A program made the position numbers and the translations under genes. The notes beneath the pieces were generated by a model, which had not been told where the DNA came from, did no database searches, and saw nothing but the letters and a program-made list of their open reading frames with translations. Positions 33,936-44,884 of a stretch of DNA of 64,000 nt are shown piece by piece. The stretch's first letter is position 1. Each line of letters opens with the position of its first letter. The stretch comes from Rhea pennata (Eukaryota > Chordata > Aves > Rheiformes > Rheidae): positions 2,790,001-2,854,000 of the forward strand of contig NW_026907680.1 in the NCBI RefSeq assembly GCF_028389875.1, given 5' to 3'.

Positions 33936-36367
33936 CAATTGCTCCTCTGCAGTCCCTGCTTTGGGACAGGACTGTTTCAAAGCAGCGAGCTCATCAGAGC
34001 AGTGCTTTTTGCTCCAGGATCTTTTGCTTGCCCAGCACTGAGCTGTTCTTCTACAGCTTTTGCCAGTTGCTGGAATGTCCACAAACCTATTGCCTAAGGC
34101 TGGCATTTTTGAATGTCATCCCATGCAGTGTCATTTATTGGCCTCTGAGAATTTATCAGATCATGTGGGATGGAGGAAGACAGTGAGGGTCTTCGTGGTT
34201 GGTTTAAATACTCCTGTAGATGAGCTTTCCTGGAAGCAAGGCTGTTTCGACAGGGCAAGTTATGTGTGTGTGTTCTAAGCTGACCAACGGCGTAAGAAGA
34301 TGTTGTCTCTGGGTTTAAACAAAATGTGTGGTGCATATCCAGTGGAATTTCCTTCACTCAAGAGCCCATTGAGTGATAATCAAACACAAAAAATCAAATG
34401 TCTTCCTCTGTATGGGCCCCTTTCATTTTGAGTTCCTCTGAGGGCTTTACATCTCTCTACATTTTTGCACCATCCACTCCCAAGTACTATTTATTTCCAC
34501 AAACGTTTTGGGCTGTGTGTGCTGAAAAACTAACATTGGATCTTTTTCCCCCTCTCCCAGGTGCAGGTGAAGTTGGAAGTGCATGTGTTGGCCTCCACGC
34601 ATCTACTGAAGGATCTGCAGCAAATGCAGATGTACCCCAGGACTCCACTTTCCAGGGCAATACAGAGGAATCGTGATATTCTGAGCAGAAAGGATGTGGC
34701 TTGCACAAAAGACTATGCAAAGCTGGTGAAAAATATTTGCTTTACACAGCACGGTAATGGTTTCCCACTAAGTGGTCTGGCTGTGAGAAATCCTTGCTGC
34801 AGGCTGAACCTAAACTCCAAGGGGTTTCAAAAGTTGCCAGGCACACTGCACTTCCCTCTAACAAGCCTGCAGGGATATGGAGCTTGTCTGGCACCGTAAA
34901 GTCCATGTCCCTTCTCGTGCGAGTAACCAACTGGCTAACCTTTCTTCTGCAGCTTGATGGAGCTGCCTAAGTATTTTGTATGGAAGCACATGTGTGGTCT
35001 TGCTCAAGTCAGGTGCTGCCTTTTAGCCAAAGCAGTCCCTCTGCTCCCTTCCATTCTCGTCCTGCTACAGACATGTAGCGTTTTCAGCGTTCTCTTAGCA
35101 CTGAGCACATTGCTCTTGGATCTGTTCTGTGTCCCCTACTTCAGTCCTCATGCACTGGAAAACCCTGTAGTGAAGCCGAAAGCTTTCCGAGGGCTCAGCC
35201 GGCAGCGCTGGGCACTACAGATTGCTGCTGCTTCCGTGCGCCTCTGGAGGTGGCTGTAAAAGCACGGTCGAGTGAGAGGAGTGCCAAGACAACTACAGTG
35301 TGGTTTTGTTATACGAGTTTCACTACGCCACGTTGGTTTGGAGATACCTTAATGTTGCAGCTCTAGAGGCTTTCAGGCACTAGACTAACCACGCTGCCAC
35401 TCCGGGGACACTTCCTCTGAGAAGTCCAGGGATGTTAAGATACAGGTGTGTCTGTCCCTGCCTCCTCATTCCTCAATCCTTTCTAGAAGCTGGCCTGACA
35501 GATGAGCCAAGCTTTCGGTTACTGTGACTTGCTGGTCACGCCAGAGCTGTAGCCCTGCTGAAGGGCAGAGTAAAGGGTGTCTCAGTAACACGAGTTTCTC
35601 AGCGAGTTCTCTGCCGTCATCGAACACCTGCATTTGTCATCCCACAGCTGCACGCGTGCCCCTTGGAGGGCAGTGATCCCAGGCTGCTGGGACAGGGGAA
35701 GTTCCTTCCAAGGGCTGCTGAGGAAGAGCGGTTGTACTGTGGGGAAGAAAGAGCTCGGAAATTCTCTTCTACCTAGGATTTCTCAGTCCCTGAGAGGCAG
35801 GAGCCGTCACCTGGCTTCAGCGGTGCTTGGGAGGTGACTTGCGCCTCATCAGCTCCTAGGCCAGCAGCAGGCACGTGGATTTCCTCTTGGTTCTGATGCC
35901 ACTTCTCCCGAAGAACCACCAGCACCAGGCCCAGTGCCCCTTTGGGAGCTTCCGAGGTCACTTCTGGTAGGCCAGGAGCAGGCCCACTGCTGCTGCTCCA
36001 CTTCAGGAGGTCACTTCTGCCTCAGGACCTGACAGGTCAGTGGCAGGCCCAGGATGGCAGTGCTGACTGCGAGGCCACTACTCCCTCAGGCCCGGAGAGA
36101 CCAGTGGCAGGCACAAGGCTTTGATGCTGAGTGTGAGGGCACTTGTGCCTTGCACCCGGGAGCGTCGCAGCAGGAAAATGGTGTCAGTGCTGACAGGGAG
36201 GTGATTCCAGCCCCACCCACTTGGAAGCCAGGAGGAGGAACCTTGCTGCTGCTTCTGCTAGTGAGCTCACTTGCGCCTCAAGACCTGAGAGGCCACCAGT
36301 GGCCACAAGGCTGCTGTTAGTGCCTGGGAAGGAGCAACCAGCCTGGGGAGGCAGCAGGGGTGTTGGC
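33936..36367 (+). repeat. Segmental repeat U, copy U2
   Basis: It matches U1 (about 80-2040) in the same orientation and U3 inverted. It lacks the CR1 found in U1 and U3, showing the empty site at about 34,330. It has a shorter (GT)n block at 34,262. It also carries about 0.9 kb of extra sequence at 35,177-36,095 with loosely repeated CTCAGGACCTGA / CAGTGGCAGGC words. U2 has intact homology into the next block (36,367 onward), which U1 lost at the ERV boundary. Confidence 0.8.
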
Positions 36368-36499
36368 AAGCTCAGTGCAGGAGGGGAGAGCAGCAGGTGT
36401 TGTGCAGCTGCCTCCAGGAGGGCTCCACGCTGTCTCCCATTGCTTCTTCATCAATGTCCTGATGAAGCAGGGACTTGGTGCGTAACCAGGGAGGGGTGC

Positions 36500-37203
36500 T
36501 GATACCTGGCTGTGCTGGAGAGGAGCTTTTCAGAGAAGGACCTGGGGGTTGTGGTGGGCACCAAGCTGACCATGAACCAGCAATGTGCTCTGGTGGCAAA
36601 GAGCAGCCATGGTATCCTGGGCTGCATCAGGAAGAGCATTGCCAGCAGGTGGAGGCAGGTGATCCTTCCCCTCTGCTCAGCACTGGTGAGGCCGCACCTG
36701 GAGAGCTTGGTCCACCAGCACAAGAGAAACATGGACCTACTGGAGTGAGTCCAACCACAAAGAAGACTAAGGGCCTGGAGCATCTCCTGTATGAGGAGAG
36801 ACAGAGATAGCTGGGCCTGTTCAGTGTGTAAGGGGAGAAGGCTCAGGGCAATTTGAATGTACAGAAGTACCTGATGGGGACATGGCATAAAGAAGACAGA
36901 GACAGATTCTTCTGTGACAGCCAGTGGCAGGATGGGAGGCAACAGGCACATGTAGAAATACAAGAAATTCCATTGAAATATAAGAAAAGACTTTCCACTG
37001 CAAGAGCGATGGAAGACTGGACCAAGTTGCTCAGCAGGACTATGAGTCTCCATCCTTGCTGCTGCTCAAAACCCAACTGGACACAGTCTCAGTCAGCATG
37101 CTCCAGGTATACCTCCAGGTATAAAAGAAAAGAGGGTGGAGGCAGATGTTCTCTTCCAGAGGTGCTTTCCAACTTCAGCAATGCGTTGATTCAGTGATTT
37201 GGT
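36500..37203 (+). mobile_element. CR1 LINE 3' part (left arm)
   Basis: The translation gives the CR1 RT C-terminal words LGVVVGTKLTMNQQCALVAK and VILPLCSALVRPHLESL, then the tail, ending TTGATTCAGTGATTTG. It is mirrored at 46,553-47,255, so it predates the inversion or was copied with it. Confidence 0.92.
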
Positions 37204-37304
37204 GATGCTGCCATTTGTGAAGTCACTTGTGAGCTGCCTAGAGGAACTTTGCTTCTCCATGGAAGAACTCCTCTGTATCACAGAGCAGTCAGTGCCTCGG
37301 CAAA

Positions 37305-37940
37305 TTACTTCTCAAGGACTTCAACGAGGGGTGGGGGCTTTTTCTTCAGGGCCTCGTACAGGCGATCCTTGCACCAGGAAGTCCAGCTCAGCAACAGCCT
37401 GAATAGCTCACGCATCATGGTGTGGGATGTTTTCTCCGCCAGAATTCTTTGGTATTGCTCAAAGTCCAGAATGTCCCCGAGCAGGAGGTCCAGGACACCT
37501 TTCACTTCAACAACACGTTCAATCAGCTCCACTCGGTGCCTATCGACAAAGTGTTCCCCTGGGGAAGACAGAAGCAAAGGGTTAGTCATCTGTGGACACA
37601 CTGGTGCTCCTTCAGCTGCTTCACAGGTCATGGAGCAGCAGCCACTTCACAGCGGGGTTTGCCTGAGCTAGCACGACCCAAGGAGGAAATGAACGGCACC
37701 ACGGAGCACCCAGTCCTCTCTGCTATTAGTGGGTGATAGTGGCACCGTCTAGCCGAAAGCCGAAAGCAGAGGTTCGTGTGAAGGTCTAATTCAAACTGGG
37801 GCTGTGCCGGGGCCAATGCTGGGTTTTAGAGTGGATGTTTGAGCCGCAGCCCCTGGTTTTGAGGCATTTTGCCCCCAAAAGTCTCACCTGTCACTGCAAC
37901 ATTTGAGCAGATTTGGGGATTTGTTCTCTGCCCCTAAAGC
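37305..37940 (-). pseudogene. CARD-only gene, left-arm copy, broken start exon
   Basis: The last exon (37558-37305, minus strand) is fully open and encodes the same ASC/NLRP1-type CARD as the right-arm gene, ending in TAA, with a few substitutions (FRLLLSWTSW for FRLMPSWTSW). The preceding exon is 53 bp (37940-37888) against 57 bp in the right arm, a net 4-bp loss. The ATG that opens the right-arm protein is therefore out of frame with the CARD and meets TGA after three codons. The frame that would join to the CARD has no ATG in this exon. It is a pseudogene unless another first exon supplies a start. Confidence 0.75.
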
Positions 37941-38559
37941 CTGTGGGACAGCAAAACAGAAAAGAAATGAGAGGGGAAGCAATGGGAGGGAGCTCCAATC
38001 TTGCACAGTCGACGGGGCGCTGCAGAAGGGAGGGACAGAGCAGACACCTTTCCAAAGGAGGCACCTTCCCTTAGGGGACCAGGACTCCCAGGCCACCTCC
38101 CAGCCTTGCTGGTGACCCTCTCTCACGGCTGCTCCCATCCCCATCGAGCCAGTGCCATCAAGTGACAGCACAGCTAACTGCAGCCCTATCAGAGACCACC
38201 ACCGCGCGGTGTGAACTGGCCATGGGAAATGCTGGAGCTACGGATGATGTTCCATGAGCACCTCTGACAGGGAGGAGACATCCCATCACCTGGTTCAACC
38301 CGTATGTCTTGCTGGGAACTCACTGCATTGGAGTTTTAAGCTAATTTCAGACAGTGTCATGGCAAAAACAGTCAATCGAGCTCATCACCCTTGGTTTGTT
38401 CTGCAGCAACCACACACATGCCAACATGGCTGCCCCAATAACACGCCAATGACACACACACGCCAACGACACGGCTGCCCCTTTCACAGGCAAAGACATG
38501 GACACGGCAGCCCCACGCACACGGCAGCCCCACGCGCACCCATGTGCAGGGCAATTGGG

Positions 38560-38872
38560 ACCAGTGGGACAACATCCCCCCTGCCCCCCTTACACCCCGG
38601 GGCCCAGGTGTCCAGGCACCCCTCAGCCCCCCACCCTGGGGGGCATCCAAGACCCCGCTGGGCCCCACCACCCCAGGAACCCAGCATCCGGACACCCCAC
38701 TGCCTCCCCCCACACCAGGCGTCCAGGCCTCCCGACACCCCTCTGCCCCCCTCACACGAGGGGTCCAGGCGTCCGGGCCCCTCCTTCCACGTGCCCAGGA
38801 AATCCCCATCCCTTCCCACGCCAGGGGCCCAGGCGTCCGAGCACCCCCCCTTCCCCCCGCCCCCCGTTACCC
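38560..38872. repeat. GC-rich minisatellite, left arm
   Basis: Loose tandem units of about 45-55 bp share the core GGGGCCCAGGCGTCC or variants. It is mirrored at 44,885-45,195. All frames are open because the unit lacks stops, so the Pro/Gly-rich open frames across it are not evidence of coding. Confidence 0.8.
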
Positions 38873-39012
38873 GAGCGCCGGCTCGGACGCCTGGGCCCCT
38901 CGCCGCGCCCCCTTCCCTCCCCCAGGCCCAGCGATGCCGCTGCCGCCCCGCGCCGGGAACTGCAATCCCAGCAGGCAGCGCGGCCGCCGAGCCCCGCCCC
39001 CTCCCTGGCGCC
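38870..39012 (-). promoter_or_regulatory. CpG island with ZNF143-like site, left arm
   Basis: It mirrors the right-arm island. It contains AACTGCAATCCCAGCAGGCA (38958-38977), close to the ZNF143/STAF consensus ACTACAATTCCCAGCATGC, between GC boxes. Oriented with the minus strand it would drive the left CARD copy. The inverted homology ends here at about 39,012, just before a CR1. Confidence 0.65.
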
Positions 39013-39016
39013 TCCT

Positions 39017-39511
39017 CGAGCCCTGACAGAGGGGACGAGAGAGACACGGAGCTGCTGGAGAGAGGGCGGCGTGGGGCTGCGAAGGTGGTCGGGGGCTGGA
39101 GCAGCTGCCCTCCGAGGAACGGCTGCGAGAGCTGGGGCTGTTTAGCCTGCGGAGGAGAAGCCTGAGGGGGATCTTATCAGTGTGTCTAAGTACCTGAAGG
39201 GAGGGTGTCAAGGGGACGGGGCCAAACTCTTTTCAGTAGTGCCGTGCGACAGGACTAGAGGCAGCGGGCACAAACTGAACCAGCGGACGCTCCGCCTCAA
39301 TATGAGGAGGAATTTCTTCACAGTGACAGTGACTAAGCACTGGGAGAGGTTACCCAGAGAGGTGGAGGAGTCTCCTTCCCTGGAGAGATTCAAGGCCTCT
39401 CTGGATGCAGTCCTGTCTACGATGGTCTAGGTGACCCTGCCTGAGCAGGGAGGTTGGACTAGATGATCTCCACAGGTCCCTTCCAACCTTCCTGATTCTG
39501 TGATTCTGCTG
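39017..39511 (+). mobile_element. CR1 LINE 3' part at the inner end of the left arm
   Basis: It runs from a GACACGGAGCTGCTGGAGAG-like CR1 segment through the ORF2 C-terminus (YLKGGCQGDGAKLFSVVP, HWERLPREVEESPSLE) to the tail CCTGATTCTGTGATTCTG. The right arm has no CR1 at the mirror position. Repeat D2 follows with no gap. Confidence 0.92.
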
Positions 39512-39512
39512 A

Positions 39513-40180
39513 GCCTGCTCGCCTCAAGGCCAGCTCTGGGCTCTGCTGCTCTCCTTCCTACCTGCCCTCGGTCTCTGCAACTCCACTAGTTCCCGGGTGC
39601 TACAGCCCAGGTGGCCATGGACGCTGCTGGCACCAAGCCTCCGGGGTGGCCGCTTCCCCTTCTGGCCCTGGGCACCCGCCTTCTTCCCCTCACGCCCACA
39701 AAAGCCCAGCACTCAAGGGCACCCAAGACACACACAAGAGCTGGCAGTTCCCTCCCACCACGCAGCCAGCACTGGGCCCCAGCAAGGGGGGCCCAGGCTC
39801 AAGCACTTCCTCCCCTCAGAGGCATACAGCAGCTTTTTCCTCCTCTCGCCACAGGCCCCCTGGCCCCAGGACATGCGTTGGCCATGGCAGGGCCCTCTCC
39901 ACGCCTCTCCCCAGCACCAACAAGACGCAGCACACCCCTAGGCCACAGCCACCGCAGCTGCAGCCAAAGAGCCACAGCAGGACCGTGGCGGAGAGCTGCA
40001 ATGGCAGCAGCCCCCAAGCCCTGACTCCTCAGCTCTGCTCTTCAGGCCTCTCCAAAGTTCCCATGCTGCAAACAGATGATCTCACTGCACACCCAGCCAA
40101 GAGCCACCCGACTTGGGGCAGTTGGTTTAATTCAGCATCAGAGAACTTCCTGTGTGCTCGCATGGCTCACAAGCAGTGCT
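39513..40180 (+). repeat. Direct repeat D, copy D2
   Basis: It is nearly identical to D1 (24,381-25,047) and in the same orientation, so D1 and D2 bracket the whole left arm. After it, the sequence runs into a CTG/CCG-rich stretch as D1 does. Confidence 0.85.
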
Positions 40181-40600
40181 GCTGCTGCCGTTGCCGCCGT
40201 TGTCAGGCAGTTGCGCCGTTGCCAGTCAGCGCCACTGCTGGAGAGGGCCACTCTCCAGGCTCACAGCACTTGCTGCCCATTAAAGCTCCAGCGAGCAGAA
40301 GAGGTTTGGGTGCAGGTAGGTGGGTACCATGTCATGGTGAGCTAGTGGTAAATAGGTACCTTGCAAAGTCTTCCCCAAGACCTGGTCCCCTCCCACCTCT
40401 GCAACACTGAATATGGTGCAGTTCAAGTGTTGAAGACAGAATTAAGAAACTATGACAGAGGGAGAAAGCAGCCAGACATGTGCCCTGGCAACAGAGTGAG
40501 AACCTAACACCTTTCCTCTCTGCTTTGATCCTGCCTTAACACAACAGCGGTGTGGCTGTATTCCAGCTTAGGCTGTCCCTTGTAGGATGACCTCGTAAGC
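40181..40600. other. Spacer segment, nothing identified
   Basis: This is unique sequence between D2 and the forward copy of the CCDC81-like tail array. It begins GC-rich and becomes mixed. No splice-supported exon or repeat was recognised. Confidence 0.45.
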
Positions 40601-43600
40601 CACCGGACCAAGGAAGACAGGCAGCAAACCATTGCCCATCCTGGAACAGAGTCCCTGGGGCCACAGAGCAGTGGCTAATGTAGCTGGCAGCACAGTGCGT
40701 AATGCTGTGCCTCGGAGCCTATCCTGCCAGATGACCCTGCTGCTCGCCTTCCTGCATGGAGAGAAATTTTCACTGTGGTTGTTTCCAGAGCTCTCCTTTG
40801 GGCATGATCTGCAGCCCTGGGTGTTTTGTTAGGGGGTGATCCCCGTTCCTGTGGATGTGACCCCAGTCAGTGGGACTCACGTGCTTCTGCTACAGAACTG
40901 CCTTCTGTAGCAGAAGCAGGTGCCCAACTTGTCAGGCTGAAATGGGGACCCTACTGCCCCTGTGCTCATGCCACCTCCCCGCGGTGTGTATTTGCAGTCC
41001 ATTCCTAGGCACCCCAGAGTGCTCTGCCCAGAAGGCAGTGCCAGGCAGGAGGAAGCCATCTTCAGAAGCTGGAGCACCTACTGAGTGGCTTGGGAATGAA
41101 GTGGACGAGAATGCCAGAGCAGTAAGTGTCACTGTTGGAGGCCCTTTTTCTGCCGGTGTGCATCCTGCAAAAGCCTTGTGCTATGGGCGCTGGCTCGCAA
41201 GAGCCCTTCCCATGGGTTCACTGAGCCCTGCCCGACATCGCCCAGTCCTGCCTTCAAAGGCGCCGGTGGTGAATGTAGTTTTGGAATGCACACACTGTTG
41301 CACCTTGCTCTCCGTGAACACACCAGCAGAGCCTCTGGGGCCCTCCTGCTGGTGGCACTGGAAGTGCTGGGCCTTTCTGTGATAGAAAGTGAAGAGTTTC
41401 TGCTCAGCTCTGTCATAATTCAGATGCCTGGTTCAAAGAGAATGGGATGTTCAGCCTTTCTGGGCTTCCCTTCAGGGTAAAAGGGTGCTGACAGGAAGGC
41501 TCCCGGGAAGGCTCAGAGCAGAGGCTGGGGAAGAACCTTCCCTTCTGCAAAATGGAGCTGCCATAGCCCCCCCCACCCCTTCCTGTCCTCCCTAGCAGGA
41601 CTGCCCTGCACATTGCCCTAGAGTTTAGTGAGCTGCCTTCCCCTGTGCTTGCCTCCCTTGACTCCATGCTCTTCTGGATCAGCCTTTTGGCTCTTCCCTT
41701 GACAAAAGCCTGCCAGAACATTTAGCTCTTTGCCCATATTCCCCTGCAGCTGCTCTTGTGTGGAATGGAGGGGCTGCTGTGAGCAAAAGCAATGGGTGTT
41801 TCTGCAGTTCTGAGAGGCAGCTTCTTCTCTTTAGCATGGAAACATGGGCTGCCCTTGCCAGGAGCAAGAGCCTTTACTTGGCAGCATCTCACCTCTCTTT
41901 CTCACCTTTGCAGATGAAAATACAGAGGGATTCAATCCCGACAGCCACTAAAGCAGCTTCGATTGTGTCCCTTGAACCTCTTCCAAGTATTTTTCCAACG
42001 TGAGTACTTTGCCTTCCTTCTTTCCCCCTGCCTCCCAAAGGCAGCAGCCTCTCCGCACAGGTTTGTTAGGGCTGCAGTGCCAGGGCTGGGGGAGGCTGCT
42101 CTGAAAGTGCTTTGGGAACAAGTCTTCCCAGCGGCTGGGTCCCTCTTCTAGTTAGATTCCCGGGGGCCATATGCCCAGGTTGGCAAGCCGGCACAAACTC
42201 ACTCACACACACACACACACAAACACTCTTTAGGAGCAAGCAGTTTATTAGTAGATACTTACGAACAGACCGACCCAATGGTAATCTCGAGGACCACCTC
42301 AATGCTTGTCCCAATCATCTGCATGATGAGAGAGCGAGAATCGGCAGGTACAATCTTTTCGGATGTCCCCGAGGAGGCAACGTGGTCCTCTGTTGTGTAG
42401 CAGCCTCTCTCTCCTTCAGAAAAACTCCGGTATTTATGATTACTTGTGGTAGGCGGGAGTCCCGGCACCTGGGGCCAGCAAGTGCAGGGAGTCTAGCCCA
42501 ACTCCACCCCGGTTGCATAACCAGGCTATGATACTGCGCACGCGTGCAGACTTATTTCGGGGGCCACATTTGGCTTTGGGGGTCGCTATTTCACTACTCT
42601 TCAGCTTCTGACCTTCATGTTGACTGCTTCTCATGGTGATTCTGTAGCTGGAAGCCACCGAATCTACATGTAACCAACCACTGTTCTTTCTCACAGATTC
42701 CCAAGACCTTGTCAGTTACTTATTTGTATCCCGCTTAACACAGCGGTATTGTTCAGGCACTGAAAAGTTACAACACTAGACTATTCCCACCAAGTATCAG
42801 GTAGTACAGATACAAAAAGTTACAACACGGACCATTCCCATCAAGTGTCAGGTAGCAGGGATACAGTCGCAGTGACCTGCATGCATGCTCTGCCTACATC
42901 TGGGCTCTGAGGGTGGGGAGAGGGTTCTGCAGAACTCTGTGATGTCGTCCACCTGCTAAGGGCTTTGTGTGTAAATGCTTGATGCCTTTCTCCTTCTTTG
43001 ACACTGGGTGCCCAGCAACAACCTATTGCCCACCCCTGAACACAGAGTCTTTGGGGCCACAGAGCAGTCTTGTGTAGTTGGCAGGACAGCAGGTAATGGT
43101 GTGTTTCAGAGCCTGTCCTGGCAGATGACCCTGCTGCTCTCCTCACTGCCTGGAGAGAGTCTCCCTTGGGCTCCTGGAGCTCTCCTTCAGGCATGACGTG
43201 CAGCCCCAGGTGTTTTGATGGGAGGTGATGCTCTGATGTGGCCGCAGTCAGTGGAAGCCCTGTGCTTCTGCTGCAGAATTGCCTTCTGCTGCAGGAGCAG
43301 GTGTGAAGCTGGTGAGGGCCAGGTGGGGACCCTACTCTCCCTGTGCTCATATCACCTCTCCGCGGTGTGTATTTGCAGGCCGGTGCCAGTCACCTCAGAG
43401 TGCTCTGCACAGAGTGCAGCAGCGGGCAGGAAGAAGGAACGGAGAGAAGCCCGAGCACTAGTGCATCTCCTCTGAGCGAGGACCGTCAGAGGTCTGGAGT
43501 GGTAAGTGCTCCTCATTGAGGCCCTTCATGTGCCAGCCTGCTCTCTGCCCAGGCCTTGTGCTATGGGTGCTGGTTGTACAAGAGCCCTGCTGGGCCCTGG

Positions 43601-43960
43601 AAGGCTTTGCGCAGGCCTTTGTTTTCAGAGATGCCAGCTGTGCTCTACTTCTGCAATGTATCTGCCTCTCCAGCGCTCTCTGTGAGCAACCCAACAAAGC
43701 CTCTGGGGCTCTCTGCTTGGTGGCTGTGGAACTGCAGGGCGTTTCCACGCTAGAAGATGGAGAGTTTCTCTTCAGCTGTGTGATGAGTAAGATCTTTGGT
43801 GTGAACAAGCAAGGGATGTTCAGCCTTGCTGGGCTTCCCTTCAGGGCAGAAGGGTGCTGACAGGAAGGCTCACAGGAAGAGTTAGGGAACAAGCCTTTCC
43901 CTTGCGGGAAAAGAGACCGGCTCTAGCCCCCACTGCGCACCCCTGTCCTCCCTAGCAGGA
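40601..43960 (+). pseudogene. CCDC81-like tail-array fragment in the spacer, with frameshift
   Basis: A forward-oriented copy of about 59,200-61,830. It includes exons like 10 (40998-41121, 124 bp, open), 11 (41914-41999, 86 bp, open) and 12 (43379-43501, 123 bp). The last is one base short of the 124-bp family length and has an in-frame TGA after CATCTCC. The right-arm equivalent differs from 124 by 9 bp and stays open. No HU exons, promoter or terminal exon accompany it, and a 727-bp retroelement sits inside an intron. It is most likely a non-functional fragment. Confidence 0.8.
42144..42870 (-). mobile_element. Solo-LTR-like insertion
   Basis: The paralogous site at about 60,773 (GGGTCCC|AGTGACC) is uninterrupted, which fixes both ends of this 727-bp insert. 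On the minus strand it starts TGTATCCCTG after GCGAC. It has a TATA-like ATAAATACC (complement of 42429-42437) and an AATAAA signal (complement of 42244-42249), then a (GT)n tract. Possible 5-bp target duplication: GTCCC / GTCGC. A ~52-bp unit is tandemly repeated twice at about 42,766-42,862. The far end lacks a clear CA, and the family is not recognised. Confidence 0.6.
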
Positions 43961-44049
43961 CGGCCTTGGCCTTTCTGCCGCAGGAGGGCACAGCCTGTTC
44001 CTTTCTGCCTCCTTCTCCAGGGGGAAGAAGAGCCATGGGCAGAGACAGG

Positions 44050-44525
44050 GACAAGCAGGAGAAAGAGCAGCAGCAGTGGCAGTGTCAGCGGCAGACCCGG
44101 TGGCAACAGAAGACAGAGCAGCAGTGGCAGGGGCAGTGGCAGCATCAGTGGCAGCCACAGTGCCGGCAGCAGCCCCACTGGCAGTCGCAGTGGGAGCCCC
44201 AGTGGCAGACACAGCGGCAGCCCCACCGGGAGCCCCAGTGGCACTGGGAAACCCACTGTCAGACAGAGCGACAGCCCCAGTGTCAGACAGAGCGGCAGCG
44301 GCAGTGGAAGCTCCAGTGGCGGGGACAGCAGCAGATCCACTGGCGGTGGCAGCAGCAGTGGAAGCCCCGGTGGCGGGCACAGCGGCAGCCCCAGGGGCAG
44401 GCGCAGTCGAAGACCACATGTCAGACAGAGGGGAAGCGGCAGTGGGAGCCCCGGGGGCAGCGGCGGTGGCCACAGCAGCAGCCACAACGGCGGCAGCGGC
44501 GGCAGCAGCAGCAGCAGCTCTGCTT
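44050..44525. repeat. Imperfect GGCAGTGGCAGC-type repeat array
   Basis: Nearly 480 bp are built from 6- and 12-base units (GGCAGT, GGCAGC, CCCAGT). All three forward frames stay open: one Gln/Trp-rich, one Ala/Val-rich, and one Ser/Gly-rich that ends in a TAA at about 44,568. The reverse strand is open too. It lies at the inner border of the right arm and merges into D3. Confidence 0.8.
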
Positions 44526-44640
44526 GTGAGCCGCGCGAGCACCCAGGAAGTTCTTGTGTGCTGAATTAAACCAGCTGCCCCAGGCCGGGTGGCTCTTGGC
44601 GGGGTGTGCGGCGCGCTCGCCCGCCTGCAGCGCGGCAGCT
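44526..44640 (-). repeat. Repeat D remnant (D3), inverted
   Basis: Read on the minus strand it gives the same words as the ends of D1 and D2 (GCCAAGAGCCACCCG, GGTTTAATTCAGC, GAACTTCCTGGGTGCTCGCG), with more divergence and more CpG. Confidence 0.75.
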
Positions 44641-44875
44641 CTGGGGAGGCCTGAGGAGCGGAGCGGAGCAGCCGGGGCTCGGGGCCAGGAAGGCTCCTCC
44701 TCACAGCGGCTGCTCCCGCGAGGCGCCAGGGAGGGGGCGGGGCTCGGCGGCCGCGCTGCCTGCTGGGATTGCAGTTCCCGGCGCGGGGCGGCAGCGGCAT
44801 CGCTGGGCCTGGGGGAGGGAAGGGGGCGCGGCGAGGGGCCCAGGCGTCCGAGCCGGCGCTCAGGTAACGGGGGTG
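44641..44875 (+). promoter_or_regulatory. CpG-island promoter of the right-arm CARD gene
   Basis: A GC-box-rich island with a ZNF143-like site TGCCTGCTGGGATTGCAGTT (44758-44777), a motif usual in TATA-less promoters. A candidate first-exon donor GCTCAG|GTAACG ends at about 44,871, upstream of the CARD gene exons. Homology to the left arm begins at about 44,720. Confidence 0.65.
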
Positions 44876-44884
44876 GGGGGAGGG

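Noticed and set aside
38254..39165. 303-codon plus-strand open frame
   Set aside because: Built on the GC-rich minisatellite and CpG island, then into CR1. The repeat unit explains it.
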